Shown piece by piece: positions 33,510-44,415 of a DNA stretch of 64,000 bases. Every line of letters starts with the position of its first letter. The first letter of the stretch is position 1. The stretch comes from Pezicula radicicola (Eukaryota > Ascomycota > Leotiomycetes > Helotiales > Dermateaceae). A program made the position numbers and the translations under genes. The stretch is from the NCBI GenBank assembly GCA_003008705.1, contig PDUO01000004.1, positions 1,736,001 through 1,800,000 on the forward strand, in the 5' to 3' direction. The notes under the pieces were generated by a model. The model was not told the DNA's origin. It saw nothing but the letters and a program-made list of their open reading frames with translations, and ran no database searches.

Positions 33510-35819
33510 ATGCCTCTCAAGCATCCTGCCTGCTGTCGCGCAGTGCAGCGCACACTCCTTTCGCCAGGTGATTCCTTATGGTGCCCCGATATAGCACTCT
33601 CGAACGCATTTGAACGTTTTTATGCTCTCTCACACACTGCAAGACGATATGGGAGCTCAGTCCCAGGCCCGATGGAGTGTAGGCGGAGGATGGGAAAACG
33701 ACGGATGACATACCAAACCGAAGCTCTTCCTGTCTCCTCACAGTCACTTGCAATATTATGGGGCTTCTCTGGAGCACCAGATATGACTCAATGGCAATAT
33801 GAAGCTCCAAATTCAAGACCTGAAACACAGCAGACGAGCACGGCGGCTCTCCCAGCCTGGCTAGCAGACTGGGATAAAAACCAACTGGGGCTTCCTGCAG
33901 CTGTTACCGAACTGGAGCGGTCGCGGGTTGAGAAGACGAGGACCATTGAAGATGATTTGGAAGAATTTCGAGCGGGGATAGGAGAGGAGCACGGAAAGAT
34001 AAAACAAGATCGATCAGAGTTTAGGATATCCAGCTTGTTCAAAGGCTTCAATCAACGGCTCAAGCAGAATCTTACCCTTGGTTTGGTTTCGGAGGAACAG
34101 CTTGTGTCAATTCTCCAGCTTGTTCCGCAGGATATGCAACTATTTCTCCGCTCGAACCGGGATCCGAAACAAAGAGATAAATATAAAGCTCTGCTAGACC
34201 TTGGTAGACGACTGATGACCACATTCTATGAGACAATTTGGGATGGTATGAGAGCATGTAAAGTTTTGCGGCCAGTCGACATCAGTGGAAATGTCATGAG
34301 GACATTCCTACTATCTGCAGTTCCATATTCTGGCACGAAGGCTATGCAAGACGTCGTCCGCGATATGATAGGATCTTTATCTTTTCCCCAGCTCCTCGAA
34401 ATGCGACCAGGTTTAACTAAATTTGTGAAGGCATGGTCAATGACTTGGTCTGAAGAGCAGCCCTTAACTGATATCGCACCATATATCGCAGCTGCGGAGC
34501 AATCTATTAAGGACATCCAGCTCACACTCGAGACCGCACGTAAAAAGACCATGGCGTTGAAGGAATCAGTCTCAGTAAATGATTTGGCCATTGCTAGGGA
34601 TATCTTAGCAGATATCAGAGGACTTATCTCTGAAGGGATCAACTCTATCGTCGAAGCTGAGAATGCTGCCAACCCCTGGATGGTTTCAGTGGAAGATCTT
34701 GCTAATTTTCTTGACTCCCTACCGTCAGCAATCACTACTGAGATTGCTAGAAGTTGCTTCGATCAGAAATTTCGAGAAGAGGCGGCTTGGCGCAGCTTCC
34801 GATACCGTTGGCTATTTATGATTTCAAAGATGTCTTCAGTGCATGATGATCTCTTTGTTGAAATATGGCTGGGTATGGAGAAATGGGGTACGAATAATTG
34901 TTTCTACCCTCTTAACGCACAAGAAACTAGCTACCTCATCCTATCCCACTGGACTAGTCAGACCCATTTCCAACAAAGCGCAGCGGTCCGCAATACCTTC
35001 GAAGCCTCAATGCGATGGAGCGGTATGGGTGATTTAGGGCTTCTTCTTCGCTCAATAGACATTCATCGGGAGAAGCACTGGGGAAAGACCAAAGATTTAT
35101 TTGACTTGTTGGTGAGACTCAACAAAGACGACCTAATACCCAACGTTCTTCGAAGGCTTTTGAACCTTTCTCTAAAGTACAAACCCTCGGTTTTCAACCC
35201 CATTCTCAACACGCTGAGTGACCGGGACCCCCATCTTGCCTGGAAGACATTTCAAGTCTTTAAGAAAGCATCATATTCCAGAAAGCCCTACGGTATATAT
35301 CGACTAGAATACTGTCCCAAACTTGTCGTTGCCTTGATCAGAGATTCGAGTTTTAACACCAACGAACTCTGGAGAGCTCTGGGTATCCCGTTTTTCAAAA
35401 GCCTAGGACCCCACCACGGTATTTTTGGGCCCACCAATAAGGTCATCCCTCAGAACAAGATAGACCTCATACATCTTATGGCCACCGAATTTTCACGCTG
35501 CACCTGGCGATCACGGGGAGCCAGGCTACGTGGCGTAATGCAGTGTGGATGGTACCTCCGCTATAACCGGGTTCCTCTGTCACCCCAATTGACCCAGGCG
35601 TTCTGCCGTACTAGCATCACGCGGGACATGATTGAGGATCGCTGGGTCAACACTGAAAGAGCGCGCTGGGTTCTTGAACTGATTGCATGGGCGGAAGGAA
35701 GACAGGTTGCAGAGAGCGCCGCAGACACCACGGCACTCTGGCGGGCTCATATGCAGGCGAACCTTGCTCTGGAGAAAAAACGGATGAGAAGCCCGATATA
35801 TATGTATGGCGAGATATGA
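33510..35819 (+). CDS. Large helical protein, predicted mitochondrial, unknown function
   Basis: An intronless frame encodes 769 aa from the ATG at 33510; the frame opens slightly upstream without another ATG. The N-terminus is basic with few acids (KHPACC, RAVQRT, HTARRYGSS), consistent with a mitochondrial presequence, though a later start is possible. A Trp-rich loop (LPAWLADWDKNQLGLP) begins the mature part. The rest is mainly helical, with repeated 30-40-residue helical hairpins in the second half (for example the LFDLLVRLNKDDLIPNVLRRLL segment, then DPHLAWKTFQVFKKA), reminiscent of PPR-like solenoids in fungal mitochondrial RNA factors. I do not recognise a named orthologue, and a mitochondrial gene-expression role is only an inference. 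Confidence 0.75.
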   Translation: MPLKHPACCRAVQRTLLSPGDSLWCPDIALSNAFERFYALSHTARRYGSSVPGPMECRRRMGKRRMTYQTEALPVSSQSLAILWGFSGAPDMTQWQYEAPNSRPETQQTSTAALPAWLADWDKNQLGLPAAVTELERSRVEKTRTIEDDLEEFRAGIGEEHGKIKQDRSEFRISSLFKGFNQRLKQNLTLGLVSEEQLVSILQLVPQDMQLFLRSNRDPKQRDKYKALLDLGRRLMTTFYETIWDGMRACKVLRPVDISGNVMRTFLLSAVPYSGTKAMQDVVRDMIGSLSFPQLLEMRPGLTKFVKAWSMTWSEEQPLTDIAPYIAAAEQSIKDIQLTLETARKKTMALKESVSVNDLAIARDILADIRGLISEGINSIVEAENAANPWMVSVEDLANFLDSLPSAITTEIARSCFDQKFREEAAWRSFRYRWLFMISKMSSVHDDLFVEIWLGMEKWGTNNCFYPLNAQETSYLILSHWTSQTHFQQSAAVRNTFEASMRWSGMGDLGLLLRSIDIHREKHWGKTKDLFDLLVRLNKDDLIPNVLRRLLNLSLKYKPSVFNPILNTLSDRDPHLAWKTFQVFKKASYSRKPYGIYRLEYCPKLVVALIRDSSFNTNELWRALGIPFFKSLGPHHGIFGPTNKVIPQNKIDLIHLMATEFSRCTWRSRGARLRGVMQCGWYLRYNRVPLSPQLTQAFCRTSITRDMIEDRWVNTERARWVLELIAWAEGRQVAESAADTTALWRAHMQANLALEKKRMRSPIYMYGEI

Positions 35820-36407
35820 TGAAGTAGATAGAGTACATATATGTACTATAACAAGCATAAGAACGTGTAATGACGATGCTTGACAAATTTCAGCTTAGCC
35901 ACTTCGTCATGTGCACCCGAAATATAGTATTACCATCGCTCTTGGCAATGAACACACAATTGTCAACGACGAAACTTGGATCATGCCATACACTTTCAAG
36001 CCTCAGATGATTTTACTTTACTGATTCTAGGTAACCTCAAAACAAAAAGCTAAGGATCATAAACAGAAGAGCACTTTACGCTATAAGAAGAAATACAACA
36101 CAACTTCAACCCTTCCTCATATGTCAACACTCCCCCCTCTTACTCGTTAAACTTTCTCCATAGCACTTCACGTCTGACATCGCTAAAACTGAGAGGTACA
36201 TAGTGGTGGTCTTTAGGATGTATACCTTTGAGAGTGCTTTGTTTATTTATTACAGGTTAGGGTTTGTATTTGTAAAACCTGGTAAGGTATATCCTATCTC
36301 GTAACACATGAAGCCGCAAATTGATGCTCTCTCAGTCATCCTTAACGATTGAAAAGCTGAAGAAAGAGTTTAGTATATATTTCCATACACAGGAAATTTC
36401 TTTACAA
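35820..36407. other. Convergent intergenic region
   Basis: 3' flanks of the mitochondrial-protein gene and TRM82. AT-rich, with no ORF or RNA gene supported. Confidence 0.5.
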
Positions 36408-38029
36408 CTATTCCTCATCCTTATCACCACCATCCCTCTTCCTCAAATTCTCTAGGTTATACAACAAATTTGTTAATCTTCCAATCGTATCTTTTCCTTC
36501 AGAGATATCATCATCCCCAACGGAATCCAAGCTGAAATGATCGAGAGATTTCTCTGTTAAGATTTTGTTCTCGAATGTGTACGTTAGTAAAGGAGATATG
36601 GTATCGTCCCTACGTTCTGTGGTTGATCCTGCTTTGTGAATTGTGTCGACGGAGATTATTAAGTTGGATTCTGTTGCGGTTGATGTTGGAGATACTGCTA
36701 GGGCGTTGCCTGAGAGGATGATGGTTTGGGAGTGTCCCAGCCTTTGGGCTGTTAGCTCGTAGATGAATAGAGCTGGGACACTATAGAGTGTTAGTTGGGA
36801 ATTCGAGGATGGTTTTCTCGAAGGGACTTACCCTTCACAAGTCACGGCGATAAAATCATTGAATGATTCGCCATTTGAAACTCTGGTATGATAGATCCCT
36901 GACACGGTTGGTTTCTTTGATTCTACTGCATTTTCTCCGATCTTGGGATCCAGCACAGTAGCAAGGTGACTCTTGATATCTGCCGTGAATAGCAGTTCGC
37001 CAGACATCCAGTTCCATACATATAATTCGTCTTCGCCACCTCCTGAGATAAGTAATTCCGGCCTGTCTTTTGAGATACATAGCCGACTAATAAATTCAGT
37101 ATGGCCGAGACAGAAACCTTCAATGATGTGTGACTGTGGAATACCGCGGGAAATGCGAATATGTTCGTCTCTATCTGCAGTAATGATGTAATTTCGATTT
37201 TCTAGAGTGACCAGAGTGATATCTGTGAGCATTGAGACGTGACCCAGGAGGAGCTTATGCTCAAATGTAGGCTCTGTTCGCTCTGGAGCCTTATTCGTCT
37301 GCTTCTTTTGATTCTCTAGAGCCTTTCGATTCCGAATAGAGTGCACTGTTAGGTCATTCGCAGCTGGAACGAAAGGTTTTGCTGCTACTGGCTCGGGTGT
37401 TTGAGATTTTGTTTTTGCATCCTGGAGTGTAAGTTCCGTTATGGCTGGTTCTGATGGGATCAGAGGGATAGAATAAACGTCTCCAAATTTATCTGCGCTG
37501 ATGATGGTTGAGTCGTCCTCGGTAATTGTAATAGCACAAGGCCGCTTGGGCATGGCTCTGATTTAATTAGCCCAATTTTTCATTAAAATCCAGAGAGCCT
37601 TGCTTACCGCTGGCTTAACTGCTTGAGATGACCAACACCATCATGTTCAAAGACTCTAATACTCTTGTCTTCTCCTGTTACTGCAATCACGTGCCCACCA
37701 CCTTTTGTACAAGTCAGAGCAATGACAGCTGGAGATTCAAGGCCACTAGAGACAGCATCAGATCTGTTGGTTGCCTTCTTTTTCTCGTTCTTCTCCTTCT
37801 CCTGTTCTTGGCCCTCTGCTGCACCAGATAGTTTTCTCCTCTTTGCTGGTGGAGTATCGGTAACTTCCTGCTTTTTACTCTCCTTGACTGACTTGGAGTT
37901 CTCAGCTACTGGACATTTCCAGGTCGACAGGAGAGAACCGTCCTCGATATTGAACGAGTCTATGCGTGAGCCACTGGCAGCAACTAAGATATTTCCGCAC
38001 CTCTCGAGGCACTGATATGGCATCCTCAT
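36408..38029 (-). CDS. TRM82: tRNA (guanine-N7-)-methyltransferase non-catalytic subunit Trm82
   Basis: WD-repeat partner of Trm8; the complex makes m7G46 in tRNA. Exons 38029-37608, 37557-36832 and 36780-36408 give 506 aa. Beta-propeller blades are visible: GNILVAASGSRIDSF, GGHVIAVTGEDKSIRVFE, DDSTIISADKFGDVYSI, then LLGHVSMLTDI and RNYIITADRDEHIRISR. The last of these, with GFCLGHTEFISRLC, is characteristic of the Trm82/WDR4 group. A basic, Lys/Glu-rich insertion (about residues 45-95) lies between blades, as in other filamentous fungi. The final exon adds an acidic tail. The protein is about 60 aa longer than in yeast (444), mainly from disordered insertions. Confidence 0.92.
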
Positions 38030-38387
38030 ATTTGAAAATTGAGAGGAGAATAAACGTATCGTGGTAGATTTTCCACGGCCAGAGGATTTATTTTAATTTT
38101 TCCTGATATTATTGGGCGCTGACTGTGGCTTTGCAAGATGAATTGATAACGTCTAGAAAAAAGCAAGGCTGAAGCTTTTGATATTTAGTGACAGGGGGGT
38201 CTTTTGGGTCCACCAATCAAAGCTGAGCTAGCAATTCGGCTACGGAGAGCAGCTCGCACAAATCTTGACATCGCGAAATATTTCCTGAATTGTTCATCAA
38301 CGACAAGTCTCAACTCCGAGAAACAATTCCCATTCAACCTCACGACTCTGACCCTTAAAACATCCCTACCTTCGAACATAAGAAGAA
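38030..38387. promoter_or_regulatory. Bidirectional promoter of TRM82 and RPP0
   Basis: 358 bp lie between the divergent start codons. A CCAAT box is visible on the plus strand at about 38211-38215, and the P0 leader is C/A-rich, as is usual for ribosomal protein genes. Both genes serve translation, so co-regulation is plausible but not shown. Confidence 0.55.
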
Positions 38388-39394
38388 ATGGGGGGCAGAT
38401 CAGCAAACAAGGCCGGCTACTTCGAGAAGCTCAAGGGCCTTCTCGAGGAGTACAAGTCCATCTTCATCGTCACCGTCGACAATGTCTCTTCCCAGCAGAT
38501 GCACGAGATCCGTCAAGCTCTCCGTGGAGAGGGTGTCGTATTGATGGGAAAGAACACCATGGTGAGCACCTGAATACCGATGCGCTCTGCAATTTTGCGC
38601 CAGAACTAATCCGCAATGTCTAGGTTCGTCGTGCTGTCAAGGGCTTCATCGCCGATAGCCCAGAGTACGAGCGCCTCCTTCCTTACGTCAGGGGCAACAT
38701 CGGATTCGTTTTCACCAACCGTGATCTTAAGGAAATTCGTGACAAGATTCTCGCCAACAAGGTCGCCGCTCCTGCCAGAGCTGGTGCCATTGCTCCTGAT
38801 GATGTCTACGTCCCAGCTGGTAACACTGGTATGGAACCCGGAAAGACCTCTTTCTTCCAGGCTCTCGGTGTCCCAACCAAGATTGCCCGTGGTACCATTG
38901 AAATCACCACCGACTTGAAGCTCGTCGAGGCCGGAACCAAGGTCGGAGCCTCCGAGGCTACCCTCCTCAACATGTTGAACATCTCTCCCTTCACCTACGG
39001 TATGGGTATCTCCCAGGTCTACGATGATGGCAACACCTTCCCCCCAAGTGTTCTCGATATTGAGGAGTCCCAACTTCTCAAGTCCTTCTCCACCGCAATC
39101 ACCACCATTGCCGCCATCTCCTTGGCCGCTAACTTCCCAACTCTCGCATCCGTCATGCACTCCGTGGTTAACAGCTACAAGAAGGTCTTGGCTGTTGCCA
39201 TTGAGACTGAGTACAGCTGGCCCGAGATAGAGGAGCTAAAAGATCGTATTGCCAACCCTGACGCATACGCCAGCTCCGCACCAGCCGCTGCTGCCGCTTC
39301 CAGCGATGCTCCAGCTGCCGCTGCCGAAGAGAAGAAGGATGAGTCCGAGGCTGAGGAGTCTGGAGACGAGGGCTTCGGTGGCTTGTTTGACTAA
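38388..39394 (+). CDS. RPP0: 60S acidic ribosomal stalk protein P0
   Basis: Base of the ribosomal P-stalk: binds 25S rRNA and two P1/P2 dimers and recruits elongation-factor GTPases. Exons 38388-38561 and 38624-39394 give 314 aa (yeast 312). Seen: the L10-like rRNA-binding domain ([13 protein letters not shown] spans the intron), the central insertion ([20 protein letters not shown]) and the helices that bind P1/P2. An Ala-rich hinge then leads to the conserved acidic tail [13 protein letters not shown], the factor-binding peptide. Codon use is biased to C-ending codons (CTC, ATC, GTC, ACC), as expected for a highly expressed gene and in contrast to its neighbours. Confidence 0.97.
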
Positions 39395-39802
39395 GTCGTT
39401 CGTAATCATGCATAGGTTCATGGGATATGGATTTCTGGAGTTTCTAACGACACGAATGATGGATCACATAGGACATGTGCGGATACCGGGCTTGGACATT
39501 TGATGTAGCTTGATGCACATACGAAAAATATCAGCACTCAAAAAGGCGTGTAGTCTCTGCGCCGATGTGAAATGAAGCTATGTTCTTGAGAAACAAGCTT
39601 TGATACTACACAAGGTCAGTCATAATTTGTTTTCTTGCACATTTCTATCAGAAGTACATGATGAACAAATCATAGCTTTTTAACCCTGATTTTCCTTGAA
39701 GACTAAAAATAACAACTCTAATTTTTTCCTGATCGTACTCTTATCTTACATATTATACAAATGGAGATGGTCTAGAAACATACACTGACTATCTAACACA
39801 GA
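39395..39802. other. Convergent intergenic region
   Basis: 408 bp with the 3' UTRs of RPP0 and MSH1. AT-rich toward the MSH1 stop. No gene is seen. Confidence 0.5.
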
Positions 39803-42800
39803 TCAAACTTTTCTTTCCAACGCCTTTTTTGCAATCGTGATGGCAGCTTCAGGTAACCCAGCCAGTCTCGCAACCTTGAGCGCATGACTCCGTCTATTAA
39901 CTCCTTGCCTCAACTTGTGCACATACCTGAATCCATCACCAATACTATCCTCTTCCACATCCGTACAATAAAATCCCACTCCTTCCATTTTCTCTTTTCC
40001 CACCATATCTGCCAACGCATGAAAATGCGTTGCAAACAGGGTCCTGCATTTATTAGTATTATACAAATGATGTAGACATGCAAAAGCGACTGCAGTGCCA
40101 TCATCAGGCGTTGTGCCTCTCCCAATCTCATCCATAATAACAAACGACCTTGGCGTAGCATTTTTTAGAATAGTAGCAGTCTCCAACATCTCGACCATAA
40201 ACGTAGATTGATCCCGATACAAGTTATCGGCCGAGCCAACACGACTGAAGATCTGATCCACGATCCCAAGCTCCGCATAGTCTGCAGGGACATGTGACCC
40301 TACTTGTGCCAGAATAGTAATCAGAGCATTTTGTCGAAGGAAGGTACTCTTCCCTGCCATATTAGGTCCAGTGATCAACCAGACTTGTTGCTTATCTCCA
40401 ACAAAACAATCATTCGTGACGAACGAGCGGCCCTCTTCCTGAAGTCCTCCTTCGACCGTCGGATGTCTACCACCTACAATCTTGTGTACAGATGTATTAT
40501 TCAAGATTGGTCGAACCCACTGCTGTTCTGAAGCAAGAGTGGCAAACGAACATGCTATGTCAAGTTCATCCAGAACTGCAGCGTTACGACGTAGTTTGAT
40601 CAGGTTGACGATTACATCTTCGCGTAGAGAATGAAATACTCGTTGTTCTTCTGCACGGATATGGATTTTGCATTGGTCTATCCTCTGGCCAAGATTGGTC
40701 CATTCTGGATGATGGAAGGATTTAGTGCTTTTGCTTGAGTTGACAGTTCGGACTTCTGAGAGATCAAGCTTCATATCTTTGCCTTTGACGTGGCAGATAT
40801 GACCAAGGACAGGAGTGAAGCGTAGAGTGAGGCTAGTAGCACCAAACCGATTGCAGAGGTCTTCTGAAAGTGCAACTTTGTCGATTGCGAGAGATTTCAG
40901 GTTTTCGTGTAGTCTAGTCAGGGTAGGACTAGCGATTGGTTTCATGATCCAAGCTTCTTTGTCGTCGGAATAGTGCTCTCTGATACTCGTGGGCTTCTTT
41001 TTACGAGTACTTTTTGGAAGGATAACTGCATCTTCTCTAGAACCCTCCGAAGTGATGATTTCTTGTGCAAAGGCTTGCATTTCTCCTGCTTCGCCATCTT
41101 CGATTCGGTGTTGTTCAACTACTCCTTCCTCGTCTATAGCTTCCTTGATCCGGTTTGCAAGGGAATTTGGTCCATCCAGTTGAACTCGGGCAACCATAGC
41201 ACGAATGCAATCTGTTTCCGAGCTGCTTTGAGAAATGATATCTAGCAGGTCTTGAGTTGCGTTTATGGTACTTGCTAGTGCGAGCAAATCGTCTGGGTCG
41301 CCTCGACCAAAGGCAAACTTTTGTAGTAACCGGTGGGAGTCATGACATCGTCGTAATAGAAAGACTGTTCTTTCCCTGAGGATTTCGTTATCTAGCATAT
41401 GAGTCACGAGATCCAATCTGGAGTTTATCACATTTAAGGAGGTCGATGGAGAAGCTATTGATTCGTTAGCAACATTTTCAATATCGGTATGGAGCTTGCT
41501 CACATAACCAGCTATCAAGCAACCTTGCGCCACCCTTGGTAGCAGTTCTTCGCACAGTGTGTAACAAACTACCACTAATGAGATCATCTCTCATAGTTCT
41601 CTTGATCTCCAGAGCTTTCACGGTGTTCTTGTCAATGCCCATGACCTCCAATTGTCTTGTGGGCGGTTGAAGCTTCATATTCGATCCTTGAAGCCGAGTT
41701 TCTACGTAATGAAGCAGCGTAGTTCCAGCCGTTACCTCCTCAATTGTAAAGTCATCGATTGTCCGGGCAGGAACGGGTGATTCCAGCATAGGTGTCCATT
41801 CTGAAATGGGCTTTACTTCGGTGGAATCAGTGTATGTGATGAGATGGCGATCTTCCACAAGAATGTTGAAAATGCCATGATCCTTTGAAACTTGGATATT
41901 CTCATTCAGAACAATCTCCCGTGGTCCTATGCGAGCAAGGAACGAAGGCAGTGATGATAGAGTAGTTGACTGTGTAAAAAAGTGACCGGTAGAAAGATCC
42001 AGCCATGCAAGGCCGATAGGTATAGAACCATAATGATTGGTGGAAGCAAGTTGTTCTGTTTCATCAACTGTATCGCGAGGAGGCTCCTGTGGGAGGTCTT
42101 CCACATGAATAGCAAGAATATAGTTATTGCTAAAAGGATCCATGAAATTCTCATCGATTAATGTTCCTGGCGTAATGACACGCGAGACTCTGCGAGTATG
42201 CATTAACCCACCAGACTTGACCTTGTCTGAAGGATCATTGGGGAATTCCTCAGCGATAGCAACATAACGATTTAAATCCTGGACCAGAATCTTAAGATAC
42301 CGATCAAGTTGGAAGAACGGGAAGCCGGCCTACAGCCAAAGTCAGCAGCCAATATGGTGGGAAAGGAAAGGAACACTTGCCATTGAAACCGTCTCAACAC
42401 CCGGCTTGCCTCTTTTCTGAGCAACCTTGAGATTCAATAACGGACCAAACTCATCAGCATGCTCAAAATATAACTCATAAAATCCACCAACGCGAGTTAA
42501 GACGACACAGTTTTCAAATTTGCGCATATTGCTCCGCGCTTGACCGACCACGGTTGGATATGCGGGGACTTCATCTTCAAGTGGTAGAGGCTCTAGAGCA
42601 ATAACACCTTGAGGTAATTCTTCGAGTTTAACTGAGGCCTTGGTCTTTTTGCCCCTATTCGGAACTCGCCAAAGGAAAACGGTGTCACGGTCACGCCCTA
42701 TTGTTGGGTTTTGCCGCAAATTCGAGCTCAGACATCGTGTCTGGAGGGATACACAGGGAACCAGTATCCGATGACGTGTGAGAGGTACGAAGGCTCGGAG

Positions 42801-42833
42801 ATGCCTGGATCTACATCTGTTCAAGACGAGCAT
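39803..42833 (-). CDS. MSH1: Mitochondrial DNA mismatch-repair ATPase Msh1
   Basis: MutS-family protein that maintains mitochondrial DNA. Exons 42833-42381, 42329-41504 and 41454-39803 give 976 aa (yeast 959). An Arg-rich presequence (LNRCRSRHLRAF) comes first. The mismatch-recognition domain has the GGFYELYFEHADEFG signature (the F-x-E motif is FYE). The ATPase has Walker A GPNMAGKST near residue 790, the STFMVEM block and Walker B FVIMDEIGRGT near 866, then ATHFHAL. The C-terminal helix-turn-helix ends ALKVARLAGLPEAA. The first intron is of the rare GC-AG class: ATG|GCAAGT...TGTAG|GCC restores SMAGFPFFQLD exactly. The start at 42833 is the first ATG of the frame. Confidence 0.95.
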
Positions 42834-44415
42834 TAGGCACACTTTGACGCTGTTTAATGTGGTTGCTGTTTGCTCTGAATTGTGATCGGATGCCTGATAT
42901 GGCTTAGCGGGCTCAACTATGCACTAACCGTATTGGGAAGAATTCAACTACATGAAGGGTGCTTGTTATATCTGTTTTAAACCGCATCTATAAATTACGT
43001 CTTTCCACAAGTAAATGAAGCTAATTGGCAGGACTGAATAATTGACGATACATTTTTACCTGCATTTATTAACTAACGGCCTCGGTCTTGAGTCTTAGGT
43101 ATATTGTAACTAATTGCGCTAGAGCGAGGAAATGACTCTAGTAAAATGAAAATGATGTGAAGCCTAAAAACTTATTAATAATTTGTATATAAACTGGAAC
43201 GTTTCGTGAGATGCAGATACTGCCACGCGACAATATAGAAGTATAATAATACGTAGGGGCATAGTAATTCACTTAGTTTAGGTAGCTCATTTGATTAAGT
43301 TGATTTAAATTTGAGTAACTCACTCGATTCCGATATTTACTTCAAAGCTTATATATTAATCTTGCCTTTTATCTTCATCTATAAATAAATCAATAAAATA
43401 TTACATAGGTACTCAGACCAGATCATAAACATTAAAATTAGCACTATAATCGGAATCTAAAATCACTTCCTATTCCTCCTACCTACTTATCCAGAAAATA
43501 AACGCAATCCGCAACAATAATCTTGAACGTTTTCTCACTAACAGCAGTGGCTATGTTTTGCTTCGCTCTAATTTCTTCTTCTTCTCCTTCGTCTGTGTTT
43601 TCAAATTTCCGCTTCTTTACTCCTGTTAGTAGAAACGAAGTTAAATAGAAAAGGAGAAGAGTACAGATCGTACAAATAAGACATAGGATTCTAGTAGTGG
43701 TGGTGTTTTTCGTCTTTCGTCTTCTTTATATATATTGTAGGTAGGAGTTATTTATTGCCATCTCTCTGATTTGATTTTTATGTTTGTCAGTTTATTTTCA
43801 GATTCTTGGTTTCTTGTTTCTTTGCGAATATGCTTTTAAGATGGACTACGATAGAGAGGGAAGGGACGGAGGCCTTTTATAGATTCTTAGGGAGTTAGTA
43901 AGTAGTAGTTATAAGGGTAGTGTTTTGTAACTGTGCTATGGTTTACTTTTTTATCTACCTAGTATCGAGAACCATACGTGTTGTAACTGTGCTGACGAGC
44001 TCATGCATTCCCTTTTTTTTTTCTTTCTATAAGTTTTTCTGCGAAGAGTCTTAGACTACTTAAGTCAAGTGAATTACTCAAAGGAAAAAGGATTACTCAC
44101 TTGTTATGCTATTATGTGACAACACCATTCTATATGAATTTATGTGATAGTGCCTTTGTTTAAAACACTCGGAAACAGGTTCATAGATTCTGCAAAACAT
44201 AAAATTGTTGCATGTCACTCAGTTTTGTTTGGCTTTAGTGTGAGTCTTTGATCATTAGATAGTGATCTTTAAGATTAACAATGCAATAAATTATTTCTTG
44301 ATTATTCATAATTCCTCATTATATCATTCATTACTTTCATCCATCCCCCACCCATCACTATAACCTCACCTTCAAAACTCTCAAACCCCAACTGAGTATA
44401 ATTAAATACACACAC
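42834..44415. other. 1.6-kb intergenic region
   Basis: AT-rich spacer upstream of MSH1 and downstream of the PLC-like gene. Apart from the minus-strand transcription-unit candidate at 43483-43881, I see no gene. TTAAG/TTAAT-rich stretches fill 42950-43450. A run of nine or ten T lies near 44014. Confidence 0.5.
43483..43881 (-). other. Candidate small transcription unit with TATA box and coding-like last exon
   Basis: On the minus strand TATAAAAGG (43881-43873) is followed by a leader-like stretch, short ATG frames at 43761 and 43684, then an acceptor (CTAACAG, ending 43623) opening a 46-codon frame that stops at 43483. The frame reads like a protein C-terminus: a basic VKKRKFEN nuclear-localisation-like start, an acidic EGEEEE run, then FKIIVADCVYFLDK. 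I could not find a donor that links either ATG to it in phase, so this remains a candidate only. Confidence 0.3.

Noticed and set aside
34226..34735. 169-codon minus-strand frame within the mitochondrial-protein gene
   Set aside because: The plus-strand frame of 769 codons covers it, with a helical, protein-like sequence; the antisense has none.
38606..39160. 184-codon minus-strand open frame inside RPP0
   Set aside because: A shadow caused by the strong C-ending codon bias of RPP0; composition is Gly/Asp/Glu-rich without domain.
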